DNA of 13,146 nucleotides from an uncultured Pirellulaceae bacterium (GTDB taxonomy: Bacteria; Planctomycetota; Planctomycetia; Pirellulales; Pirellulaceae), in the NCBI GenBank assembly GCA_947258905.1, contig CAMYKF010000406.1:54999-68144 (forward strand). The letters run 5' to 3'. The notes under the pieces were generated by a model. It saw only the letters and a list, made by a program, of their open reading frames with translations. It was not told the DNA's origin and made no database searches. Both the position numbers and the translations under genes were made by a program. Shown here piece after piece: positions 6,421 through 13,146 of the stretch. The number at the start of each line of letters is the position of its first letter. The stretch's first letter is position 1.

Positions 6421-7794
6421 ATGAGCATTACTGAAACGGGCAGCGGGTCACTGGACCTGCTGGCGACGATTTTATCTGACGAATCGTTTCGTCCGTCCGA
6501 ACCGGGAACACTGGAAGAGACGGGCTTGCCGTCATCCCTGATCGAGCAACTAATCTGCAAGCGTCTGTTGCTGGCCGGACGACGTAGCGGTCGCCAGCTG
6601 GCCGAGGAGCTTTGCCTGTCCTTCCATCTAATCGAAGGTATGTACCAGAATCTGCGTTCCCGGCAGATCATCGTGCATCAGGGTTCTGCGCCGCTGAATG
6701 ATTACTTTTACGCCCTGACCGAAACCGGCCGCGAACGGGCTACCACCGCCATGGCCGCCTGTTCCTATGTGGGGCCAGCCCCGATTCCGCTGATGGATTA
6801 TGTATTGTCGGCCGAAGCCCAGACGATTCGCGCCGAGAATCCCAAGGAAACCGACTTGCTCAAGGCGTTTCGTGACATCTCCATCGATCACGAGCTGTTT
6901 GAAAATCTCGGGCCGGCCATTAATTCCGGTGCTGGCCTGTTTTTGTACGGCGAACCGGGTAATGGAAAAACGACGCTGGCCAAGCGGATCACGCATTGTT
7001 TTGGTCAGGAGATCTGGATTCCACACGCCATTTACGAAGACGGCCAGATCATCAAGTTGTTTGATGCCGCGTTTCATGAAATTGCCCGCCAGCAACAGGA
7101 GAGCATTCTCAAGGATGCCGCTTACGACCATCGCTGGGTCAAGGTCAAGCGCCCCACGGTGGTTGTCGGTGGCGAACTGACCATGGACGCGCTGGAAATC
7201 CGTCATGACCCGCGCAGCAATGTCAGCGAAGCCTCGTTGCAGATGAAAAGTAATTGCGGTTGCCTGCTGATCGATGACTTCGGCCGCCAGCGTATTGAAC
7301 CGACCGAATTGCTGAATCGCTGGATTGTTCCACTGGAAAGCCGTATCGACTTTCTCACTCTGGCTTCCGGCAAGAAAATTCAGGTGCCGTTTGAGCAGTT
7401 GATCATTTTTTCGACCAACCTCGAGCCGGCCGACCTGGTGGACGAAGCCTTTTTGCGCCGCATTCCCTACAAGATCGAAATTGGCGATCCGACGGTCGAG
7501 GAATTCCACCACCTGTTCCAGCTGTACGCACCAAGATTCAAATGTGAATACAACAAGGTCTACATCGACTACCTGGTCGAGACCCACTATCTGAATGAAG
7601 GCCGTGCCATGCGGCGTTGTCACCCGCGCGATTTGCTGGGCCAGATCCGCAATTACTGTGTGTACAAGGACCTCGAGATGGAGATCCGTCCCGAGTACTT
7701 TGATCGCGTCGTGAACAGCTATTTCACGATGATCATTGGCGAGGACGGCACACCGACCCAGGCCAGGCCAGCCAACGATATCGCCGCCGGGTAA
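6421..7794 (+). CDS. AAA+ ATPase with a probable N-terminal winged helix
   Basis: This is a complete 457-residue soluble protein. Residues about 38-110 form a probable winged-helix module (CKRLLLAGRRSGRQLAEELC, LIEGMYQNLRSRQIIV, then a wing ending in FYALTETGRERA). The AAA+ core spans about 150-355: Walker A GEPGNGKTT (177-185), Walker B CLLIDDFG (281-288) with DD instead of the usual DE, sensor-1 IIFSTN (N333) and a candidate arginine finger in FLRRIPYK (R346/R347). A helical lid follows, including EGRAMRRCHPRDLLGQI. A long insert between the Walker motifs contains a Lys/Arg-rich stretch, HRWVKVKR. The general shape recalls MoxR-like or Cdc48-class regulators, but I cannot name a family. It precedes the kinase-tubulin gene by 264 bp on the same strand, suggesting joint function, perhaps ATP-driven remodelling of that partner. 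The acidic change in Walker B could alter hydrolysis but need not abolish it. Confidence 0.9.
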   Translation: MSITETGSGSLDLLATILSDESFRPSEPGTLEETGLPSSLIEQLICKRLLLAGRRSGRQLAEELCLSFHLIEGMYQNLRSRQIIVHQGSAPLNDYFYALTETGRERATTAMAACSYVGPAPIPLMDYVLSAEAQTIRAENPKETDLLKAFRDISIDHELFENLGPAINSGAGLFLYGEPGNGKTTLAKRITHCFGQEIWIPHAIYEDGQIIKLFDAAFHEIARQQQESILKDAAYDHRWVKVKRPTVVVGGELTMDALEIRHDPRSNVSEASLQMKSNCGCLLIDDFGRQRIEPTELLNRWIVPLESRIDFLTLASGKKIQVPFEQLIIFSTNLEPADLVDEAFLRRIPYKIEIGDPTVEEFHHLFQLYAPRFKCEYNKVYIDYLVETHYLNEGRAMRRCHPRDLLGQIRNYCVYKDLEMEIRPEYFDRVVNSYFTMIIGEDGTPTQARPANDIAAG

Positions 7795-8058
7795 CCGGGA
7801 AATCCGTGGCGGAGGCGGCAGTCAGTTTGGGTGGCTCAACTCCGGCAAACCTTGCGGGTTTGGCCCGTAATGGCGCTTGAATTGTCTGGTTCGCCGGAAC
7901 CTGGCGGCATTCACTAACTTCGGCCCTGCTAAAAGCCGTTAACAAGGATATGTACCGATCCCGCGCCATATCGCTTCGGGTACCCGACCGGCAACTTGCC
8001 AGAACCGTCCTGGAACAAGACCAACCTTCCGACTTCGCCTGCCCGACAACGACCATCC
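7795..8058 (+). other. Leader or spacer between AAA+ and kinase-tubulin genes
   Basis: This 264-bp gap is long for two genes of one operon. It holds a CAAACC/GGTTTG stem (7846-7851, 7857-7862, 5-base loop) and a GGTTC/GAACC stem (7888-7892, 7897-7901). Neither is followed by a T-run, so neither looks like a standard terminator. The kinase reading frame stays open upstream to a TTG at 7996, which would add 21 residues, but that extension (Pro/Ser/Thr/Asn-rich) looks non-domain. No Shine-Dalgarno precedes either start. The gap may contain a separate promoter or an untranslated leader. Confidence 0.35.
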
Positions 8059-11000
8059 ATGTCCACTAGCAACAGCCAGTCACTGCAACGCGACCAGCGT
8101 GTTCTGGACTATGTCCTGAAAGAACGCATTGGCACCGGTGGCTATGGCGAGGTCTGGTCGATCGAGGCACCCGGCGGCATGTTGAAAGCCGCCAAGTTTG
8201 TCTACGGATTCCACGACGAAAAACGCGCCCAGCGGGAACTCAAGGCGCTGGATCGCATCAAGCACATCCGCCATCCGTTCCTGTTGTCGCTGGAGCGGAT
8301 TGATGTGGTGGACGGCCGCCTGATCGTGATTACCGAACTGGCGGAAATGTGTTTGAAGAAGCGCTTCAACCAGTGCCTGGAACATGGTCAGCAGGGAATC
8401 GAACGCGAAGAGTTGCTGGGTTACGTCGGCGAATCGGCCGATGCCCTGGATTATATTGCGGAATCCCATTCACTGGCTCACCTGGATATCAAGCCGGAAA
8501 ACCTGCTGCTGGTCGGCGGCCACGCGAAAGTGGCTGACTTTGGCCTCGTCAAGGACCTCAAGGCGGTGAACCAGTCCCTGATGGACGGCCTGACACCGGC
8601 CTATGCCGCGCCGGAATTGTTTGACGGCCAGCCCGGAAGTGCCAGCGACCAGTACTCGCTGGCTATTGTCTATCAGGAGATGCTGACGGCCACGCGTCCG
8701 TTTTCCGGCACCACCGCCGCTCAACTGGCCAACCAGCATCTGCACAGCCGCCCCAACCTGAATGAGCTGCCACGCAGTGACCAGGCGGTAATTGCCCGGG
8801 CCCTGTCCAAGGACCCGACCAAACGCTATCCCGATTGCCGCTCGTTCGTCGAAGAACTCGGCAAGCGCAAGAACCGCATGCGACGCAAATCGGGTGAGAG
8901 TCCCAGGGGTCGCCTGGAAAATATCAATACCCAGGATGCGACCGCTGTCGATGTCGACATTCATGCGATCAAGCCCGACGTCACGATGACGATTTCGGAA
9001 TCGGTGGTTCCAGCCGTCAAGTTCGAGGGCGATGTCGACAAACTGGAACCATTTGCTCTGGATGAATCCCGGGCCGAGGTGCGACCTACACTGTTCATCG
9101 GCGTCGGTTCCACAGGGGCCCGCGTGCTGTGCAGACTGCGTCGGCGGCTCAACCAGCGTTATGGTTCGTCGGACAGCCTTCCCTCGTGGCGATTGCTGTG
9201 TATCGATGTCGATCGCCGATCCATGTTCGATGCCACACTGGGCAATGAGCAGGGATCACTGCAATCGCACGAACTGTTGTCTATTCCGTTGCGGAAACCT
9301 GAAGAGTACCGCAACGACAGCGAACTGGACGTGTCGTGGATCGGTCGCCGCTGGATTTACAACATTCCGAAAACCAGCCTCACTGAATCACTGCGTCCAC
9401 TGGGCCGGCTGGCCTATGTTGATCATCACGAGAAGATCTACACGCGAATCAGTGACGAACTGTCCAGGCTGGCGTTGCCGGAAAACCTTGCCACCACATC
9501 GGAAACCACTGAGTTGCTGCCTTCCAGCCTGACACCGCAAGTTGTCTTTGTGGGATCGGTGGCTGGCGGGCTGGGCAGCGGCATGTTGCTGGATCTTGCC
9601 TACACGACTCGCGTTTGCATGGGCGAACTCGGACTGACGGACGATCACCTGTACGGCCTGTTCTCTCACAGCACGTCGCGAAATGGCGGCGACCATCGTC
9701 TGGCGATTGCCAACAGCTACTCGTTCCTCAACGAGATGTATCACTACAACCTGAACGGCTATCCTGGTGCCGAAGCCTGCCGCATTCCGGCATTCGAGGA
9801 TACACCGGTGTTCGACGGAGCCTATTTCGTCCATCTGGGAGATGACCTGCAACAGGATGAGTTCAATAGCGCGATCGACGGTATGGCTGAATACCTGTAT
9901 CTCAGCGTGTGCACGAGAAGTACAGCGTTCTTTGACCAATGCCGCAGTTCTCGCGAATTCGAACCCGGCATGCTGAAAACCATGGGCATCAGTTTCATCA
10001 GTCGTGGCCAGGAATCGATTGCGAATCAGGCCGTACGCTGGATGGTCGGTCGCATGCTGGGCCAGTGGCTGGATCCCAACGAGGATGATGGCGATGATCG
10101 GCAAAAATTCGAAACCCGCGCGCACGATATTCTCAACGGAACCATCTTTGGCAGTAACCGACTGGCTGAACCGATCCAGGCCATGGTGGACGACCATCTC
10201 GGTGCCAATGCGGTCGATGAACTGATGCGGCAAATTGACGAAGCGGTTCGGCAACAACGCAAGCCGATCAAAAACCCGCTGAAGTTCGCCAATCATTTTT
10301 TGAATCAGAAACTCGGTATCAATACTGACTCAAGACTCGATTCCCTGGTGACCAAGGATCCATCACTGGGCGAGATTATTGAGACGCGGATTCCGCTGAT
10401 CGCGCGGCGCAGCAAGGCGGAGCTGGCGGATGCGGCTTATGCGCTGATTGACGATCCGGATTTCCGCCTCGCCGGTTCCACGGCAGTTACCGAGTCCATT
10501 TGCAACACCTTGCAAGTGCTGGCGGTCGCCATTCAGCGACGCAAAACCGAATTGCAGACAGATATTGAGGATTGCGAACGCCACTTGCAGGAAGAGCTGG
10601 AAAAAGATTCCGACGCGGACGCCAACACCGAATCGCTGGGCCTGATCCATATCTCACGACTGGTTCGCAATCGTGTCGAGTTGCTCGTGGAAACATTCAA
10701 ACGCCGGCTGGTTCTGCTCACCCGCTCCGAACTGCTGTCCGCCGTGCATCGCATCGGCGAATACCGGCAATCGCTGGAACTGGTGAGAAACCAGATTCAG
10801 CTGCCGGTGGATGTGAGCCGGATGGACGAGGACCCGGTACGCAACGAGAACGACATGTTCGAATTGCTGGTTGACAACGTCACCCAGCAGGCGCGTGACT
10901 GGTATCCCGAACTGGAGCAGAAACTGAGCAAGGAATACCTGGAGCACGAAGGCGGCTTGTTCAACATCCTGCAGGAAGGCGGGCCGCGTTTGCGGCAATT

Positions 11001-11427
11001 GCCGCCGGTCATCCTGCGGGTTGCCCACAATCTGGCTTCACGCAAACTCCAGGAAATGCGGCTCGATACGATGCTGGTCGAAACCAATTTGCCAGCCGAG
11101 GCCATTGCCGCGTGGGTTAATGAACTGGTACGCCCTGCCATGCCCGCGCTGTACAAGTGCGGTGGCACCTCCAGATTGCTGGTGGCCGTGCCGCAGAAAG
11201 CACCCGTGGCCACCCTGGCCAGTTTCGTGCAAAACCAGCTGGATCACGAAGCCAATATTATTCCCTGCACGTCCGGCGAATTTGCAATCTGCGTGGAGAT
11301 GGACCAGATGCCGGCCGAAAACGTCGCCATGACCATTCTGCAAATGCAACCCGACTGCGCCGAATTGATCGAGCGGTTGCACTGCCGCAACGATATCGAA
11401 TGGACCAGCCTGACCCCTCTGTGCTAG
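8059..11427 (+). CDS. Ser/Thr protein kinase fused to a tubulin/FtsZ-like domain
   Basis: From the ATG at 8059 this encodes 1122 residues. Residues 15-270 are a Hanks-type kinase: glycine loop IGTGGYGEV (24-32), ATP lysine K46, helix-C glutamate E60, catalytic HLDIKPEN (D143, K145, N148), DFG (160-162) and AAPE (183-186). HLD replaces HRD, making it a non-RD kinase. A linker (about 271-340) is Arg/Lys-rich, then Asp/Glu-containing. A tubulin-like domain begins at about 343 with TLFIGVGSTGARVL, a nucleotide-binding GxGxxG turn. It continues to the tubulin signature at VAGGLGSGML (G503-G508), where Leu replaces the usual Thr of GGGTGSG. This matches the pattern of the Tubulin_2/tubulin-like family, related to FtsZ. 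I see no clear NxDxxD catalytic T7 loop. Residues about 640-1120 are mostly helical with a charged probable coiled coil at about 825-855. There is no membrane segment. The role is inferred: a phosphorylating, possibly filament-forming scaffold. An upstream in-frame TTG at 7996 is less likely as the start. Confidence 0.93.
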   Translation: MSTSNSQSLQRDQRVLDYVLKERIGTGGYGEVWSIEAPGGMLKAAKFVYGFHDEKRAQRELKALDRIKHIRHPFLLSLERIDVVDGRLIVITELAEMCLKKRFNQCLEHGQQGIEREELLGYVGESADALDYIAESHSLAHLDIKPENLLLVGGHAKVADFGLVKDLKAVNQSLMDGLTPAYAAPELFDGQPGSASDQYSLAIVYQEMLTATRPFSGTTAAQLANQHLHSRPNLNELPRSDQAVIARALSKDPTKRYPDCRSFVEELGKRKNRMRRKSGESPRGRLENINTQDATAVDVDIHAIKPDVTMTISESVVPAVKFEGDVDKLEPFALDESRAEVRPTLFIGVGSTGARVLCRLRRRLNQRYGSSDSLPSWRLLCIDVDRRSMFDATLGNEQGSLQSHELLSIPLRKPEEYRNDSELDVSWIGRRWIYNIPKTSLTESLRPLGRLAYVDHHEKIYTRISDELSRLALPENLATTSETTELLPSSLTPQVVFVGSVAGGLGSGMLLDLAYTTRVCMGELGLTDDHLYGLFSHSTSRNGGDHRLAIANSYSFLNEMYHYNLNGYPGAEACRIPAFEDTPVFDGAYFVHLGDDLQQDEFNSAIDGMAEYLYLSVCTRSTAFFDQCRSSREFEPGMLKTMGISFISRGQESIANQAVRWMVGRMLGQWLDPNEDDGDDRQKFETRAHDILNGTIFGSNRLAEPIQAMVDDHLGANAVDELMRQIDEAVRQQRKPIKNPLKFANHFLNQKLGINTDSRLDSLVTKDPSLGEIIETRIPLIARRSKAELADAAYALIDDPDFRLAGSTAVTESICNTLQVLAVAIQRRKTELQTDIEDCERHLQEELEKDSDADANTESLGLIHISRLVRNRVELLVETFKRRLVLLTRSELLSAVHRIGEYRQSLELVRNQIQLPVDVSRMDEDPVRNENDMFELLVDNVTQQARDWYPELEQKLSKEYLEHEGGLFNILQEGGPRLRQLPPVILRVAHNLASRKLQEMRLDTMLVETNLPAEAIAAWVNELVRPAMPALYKCGGTSRLLVAVPQKAPVATLASFVQNQLDHEANIIPCTSGEFAICVEMDQMPAENVAMTILQMQPDCAELIERLHCRNDIEWTSLTPLC

Positions 11428-11493
11428 GTGGACAGCGCCAGTTCTCGCACGAAAAACCTGTTACAACCTGGCGTGCTCAATTCTTTGTCACGC

Positions 11494-11516
11494 TCCCTGC
11501 AAGTGCTCTTCAGGGA
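11494..11516 (+). terminator. Weak stem-loop after the kinase-tubulin gene
   Basis: TCCCTG (11494-11499) pairs with CAGGGA (11511-11516) across an 11-base loop, 67 bp after the TAG of the kinase-tubulin gene. There is no T-run after it, so a role in termination or transcript protection is only a possibility. Nothing else is recognisable between 11428 and 11558. Confidence 0.2.
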
Positions 11517-11558
11517 ATTCAGTGGCCGGTCTTGATCGGATTGACAACCTTCCCCGTG

Positions 11559-11827
11559 GGCATTGGTGTCTACACATCACCAAGCCGGAGGCTTGGCAGC
11601 AAGTAGCCGGTGGTTGCGAAGCGATACCACCGGATCCTTGTCGACCAGAATTTGTGCATCCCGCAGGGATGCCAGCAATACAAGACCGATTCGCGTTGTG
11701 CTGCGACCCTTTCAGGGTCGCCTTTGTTGCCGGAACCTGATCCCCGGGTGCGCTACGCGACCCGGGGCTAATTGCTTAAATCCCTTCGGGATCACTGGCT
11801 GCGGTGAATTGTGCAGACACCAATGCC
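11559..11827. repeat. 269-bp hairpin-rich element with 18-bp terminal inverted repeats
   Basis: The ends are GGCATTGGTGTCTACACA (11559-11576) and, on the opposite strand, GGCATTGGTGTCTGCACA (11810-11827). These are 17 of 18 identical in inverted orientation, and a further TCACC matches after a 2-base gap. Inside is a string of perfect stems: CCAAGCC/GGCTTGG (11580-11596), CCGGTGGT/ACCACCGG (11607-11633), GCATCCC/GGGATGC (11656-11672), GCGACCC/GGGTCGC (11703-11721), CCCCGGGT/ACCCGGGG (11742-11767) and ATCCC/GGGAT (11780-11792). There is no open reading frame of note and no transposase, so it fits a non-autonomous, MITE-like or REP-type extragenic element. It occupies the 566-bp convergent gap 11428-11993, where it could also block read-through from both sides. 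I see no clear target-site duplication. Confidence 0.75.
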
Positions 11828-11892
11828 GCGGGAGGGTGAGAAAAAACCAGCCACCAAAATATTCCAAGAGCCCCCCGAGGGAAGTCCGCGAT

Positions 11893-11906
11893 CCCGGCAC
11901 GCCGGG
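11893..11906. terminator. GC-rich hairpin in the convergent gap
   Basis: CCCGGC (11893-11898) and GCCGGG (11901-11906) form a strong stem. On the plus strand it is followed by GGTGACTTTGTTGT, moderately T-rich. It could terminate plus-strand transcripts arriving from the kinase-tubulin gene, or be another unit of the adjacent hairpin-rich DNA. Confidence 0.3.
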
Positions 11907-11960
11907 GGTGACTTTGTTGTACCTTCGGCGTTAGACATTCTGCGGTTTTAATTCCAGACC

Positions 11961-11976
11961 GGCACTTCCAGGTGCC
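11961..11976 (-). terminator. Small stem-loop just downstream of the transglutaminase-like gene
   Basis: GGCAC (11961-11965) and GTGCC (11972-11976) pair around a 6-base loop, 17 bp past the TGA of the minus-strand gene. On that strand it is followed by GGTCTGGAATTAAAACC, which lacks a proper U-tract. It is a weak terminator candidate. Confidence 0.25.
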
Positions 11977-11993
11977 ATCCTGCCCAACGCAGA

Positions 11994-13146
11994 TCAGTCT
12001 TGATCCAGTCTTATTTCCCAGAAGATCTGTTCGCTGTCGTCGGTCGCGCGATCCAGTTCCATTTGCTGACCAGCTTCCTGCCAGGTGATGCGAAACTTGT
12101 GATCGCGTGGTAACTGCAACGACAAGAGGTCGTTCAGATCAGCCGATTCATCGCGTGTCATGCCCGACCAGTTCAGGCCATCGTCTTGCAAGCTGACGAC
12201 TGTAATCTCGCGTGACAAACGGGTGCCATCGGCTGCACGAATGCCGACCAATACACGGCACCGATCCGCGGGCTGGTCTTCGCGATCACGCGTGTAGCGG
12301 CTGGTGACATCCACAGCTGGCACGTCCCGGGAATGGGGGGCCCAGACCATGGGAAAATACAAGCCGGTTTTGGCAAAGCTGGACGCATAGATGCGATTCA
12401 TGGGTTTGGAAGCGTCTGCCTGGGAGGCATCATGCATAAACCAGGCATGATTCAGTCCCTGATCCGCTGGCTCGGCAGCGCCGGTGAAATGCCACTGGCC
12501 ATCCCACACTTCAACCCATGTATGATTGCCGCGCTTTTTGGTCCAGCGAGGTGTTCCGGCCAGTCGAGCCGGCACGCCGACACTGCGGCAGGCATCGGAC
12601 AGCAAGATCGACAGCCCGGTACAGGACGCCACCGATTGTCGCATGCTCTCAGCCGGACTCTGGTTGGCTTTCTCACGCGAAGTGGCGTAACGAACATTGA
12701 CCAGGGGGAACAACTCACGATTAAGCTTCTCCGCCGCTTCACCCGGTGTCTGGCAATCGGCCACGATATCCAGACAGCGTTCCATCATTTCGCCCCGCCA
12801 GCTTTCCCGCGTCTCATCGACATTGGCATAAGGCAAAACGTCATTGAAAAAAATCGCTTCGGGAATCTGCTGGCCCCACGGCACCCGATCCAGTGCCGCA
12901 TAAGCCAGTTCGACATTGTTGATCAGGTATTCCGCGGACAAACTTTGCAGATCGCTGGCCGGCATGTGAAGTATCAGAAATTCCAGCGCACGGCGATGCC
13001 CGGGTTTGATCTGGCGAAGGGCCGTTTCCAGTTGCGATCGATTCTCGCCCGACTCGTTCAGCCGTGTTGCTACATCCTCCGACCACGACGGCGGACTCTC
13101 CTGCCAGGCACAGGCCGCGCTGGCAAAAAACAACAAACTTGTGAAT
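11994..13146 (-). CDS. Exported transglutaminase-like cysteine-fold protein (N-terminus off the window)
   Basis: The minus-strand frame is open from the right edge to the TGA at 11994-11996; about 384 residues are visible. The visible N-terminal residues (FTSLLFFASAACAWQ) are the end of a signal peptide with an ACA|W cleavage site, so the true start lies just beyond position 13146; the TTG codons near 13136 are not a convincing start. A transglutaminase-like core (PF01841 type) shows the catalytic Cys in SVASCTGLSILLSDACRSVGVPARL (12618-12623 region), then His in NHTWVEVWDGQWHF. The segment GAAEP follows, where a Glu seems to stand near the classical Asp, as in PNGase/Bacteroidota-type members with GACEP. 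An N-terminal helical domain and a C-terminal beta-rich domain flank the core. Family members are mostly proteases or peptide-modifying enzymes; the substrate is unknown. It is convergent with the kinase-tubulin gene. Confidence 0.88.
   Translation of the reverse strand, partial: FTSLLFFASAACAWQESPPSWSEDVATRLNESGENRSQLETALRQIKPGHRRALEFLILHMPASDLQSLSAEYLINNVELAYAALDRVPWGQQIPEAIFFNDVLPYANVDETRESWRGEMMERCLDIVADCQTPGEAAEKLNRELFPLVNVRYATSREKANQSPAESMRQSVASCTGLSILLSDACRSVGVPARLAGTPRWTKKRGNHTWVEVWDGQWHFTGAAEPADQGLNHAWFMHDASQADASKPMNRIYASSFAKTGLYFPMVWAPHSRDVPAVDVTSRYTRDREDQPADRCRVLVGIRAADGTRLSREITVVSLQDDGLNWSGMTRDESADLNDLLSLQLPRDHKFRITWQEAGQQMELDRATDDSEQIFWEIRLDQD

Noticed and set aside
6628..7623. 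Long open frame (331 codons) on the minus strand opposite the AAA+ gene
   Set aside because: It is antisense to a gene with clear Walker and sensor motifs, its translation shows no recognisable domain, and such shadows are expected in GC-rich coding DNA.
9388..10296. Long open frame (302 codons) on the minus strand inside the kinase-tubulin gene
   Set aside because: The plus strand encodes a continuous, recognisable protein here; the antisense product has atypical composition and no motif.
11559..11827. Hairpin string as a CRISPR array or integron attachment site
   Set aside because: The stems differ from one another in sequence and spacing; there is no repeated unit with unique spacers, no cas gene and no integrase.
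13134..13136. TTG as the start codon of the transglutaminase-like gene
   Set aside because: The frame remains open to the right edge with FTS upstream, and the TTG falls inside a hydrophobic signal-peptide core that needs a positively charged N-region before it; the true start must lie outside the window.

Overview
The window looks like chromosomal DNA of a Planctomycetota bacterium, most plausibly a Pirellulales-type lineage. This is inferred from gene content, not from any marker gene. The reasons are a large Ser/Thr kinase fused to a tubulin-like domain, an FHA-EAL protein, several secreted or membrane hydrolases, weak Shine-Dalgarno signals at many starts, and intergenic DNA full of short hairpins. 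By eye the DNA is moderately GC-rich and even in composition across the genes. I see no tRNA, rRNA, transposase gene or CRISPR array.

Layout: (1) Positions 1-1783, minus strand: a membrane-anchored serine beta-lactamase/CubicO-type hydrolase whose C-terminus runs off the left edge. (2) A 181-bp divergent spacer. (3) 1965-3875, plus strand: a secreted CocE/NonD family (X-Pro dipeptidyl-peptidase-like) hydrolase. (4) 3876-4298: a 423-bp non-coding stretch with hairpins and an imperfect inverted trinucleotide repeat. (5) 6128 down to 4299, minus strand: a two-gene unit encoding an FHA-EAL protein and then a J-domain protein with a probable winged-helix tail. (6) A 292-bp divergent control region. 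(7) 6421-7794, plus strand: an AAA+ ATPase with a probable N-terminal winged helix. (8) 8059-11427, plus strand: a 1122-residue protein with an N-terminal Ser/Thr kinase, a tubulin/FtsZ-like GTPase-type domain and a long helical C-terminus. (9) 11428-11993: a 566-bp convergent spacer holding a 269-bp hairpin-rich element bounded by 18-bp terminal inverted repeats. (10) 13146 down to 11994, minus strand: an exported transglutaminase-like protein whose start lies beyond the right edge.

The part most likely to be a poorly described system is 4299-11427: two divergently transcribed gene pairs sharing one 292-bp control region. Together they encode a kinase fused to a tubulin-like domain, an AAA+ ATPase, a phosphothreonine reader (FHA) fused to a c-di-GMP phosphodiesterase (EAL), and a J-domain cochaperone adaptor. 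My working hypothesis is that the kinase-tubulin protein and the AAA+ ATPase form a regulated cytoskeletal or membrane-associated machine. The FHA-EAL protein would read its phosphorylation state and tie it to c-di-GMP turnover. The sequence supports the domains and the arrangement; the functional link is inference.
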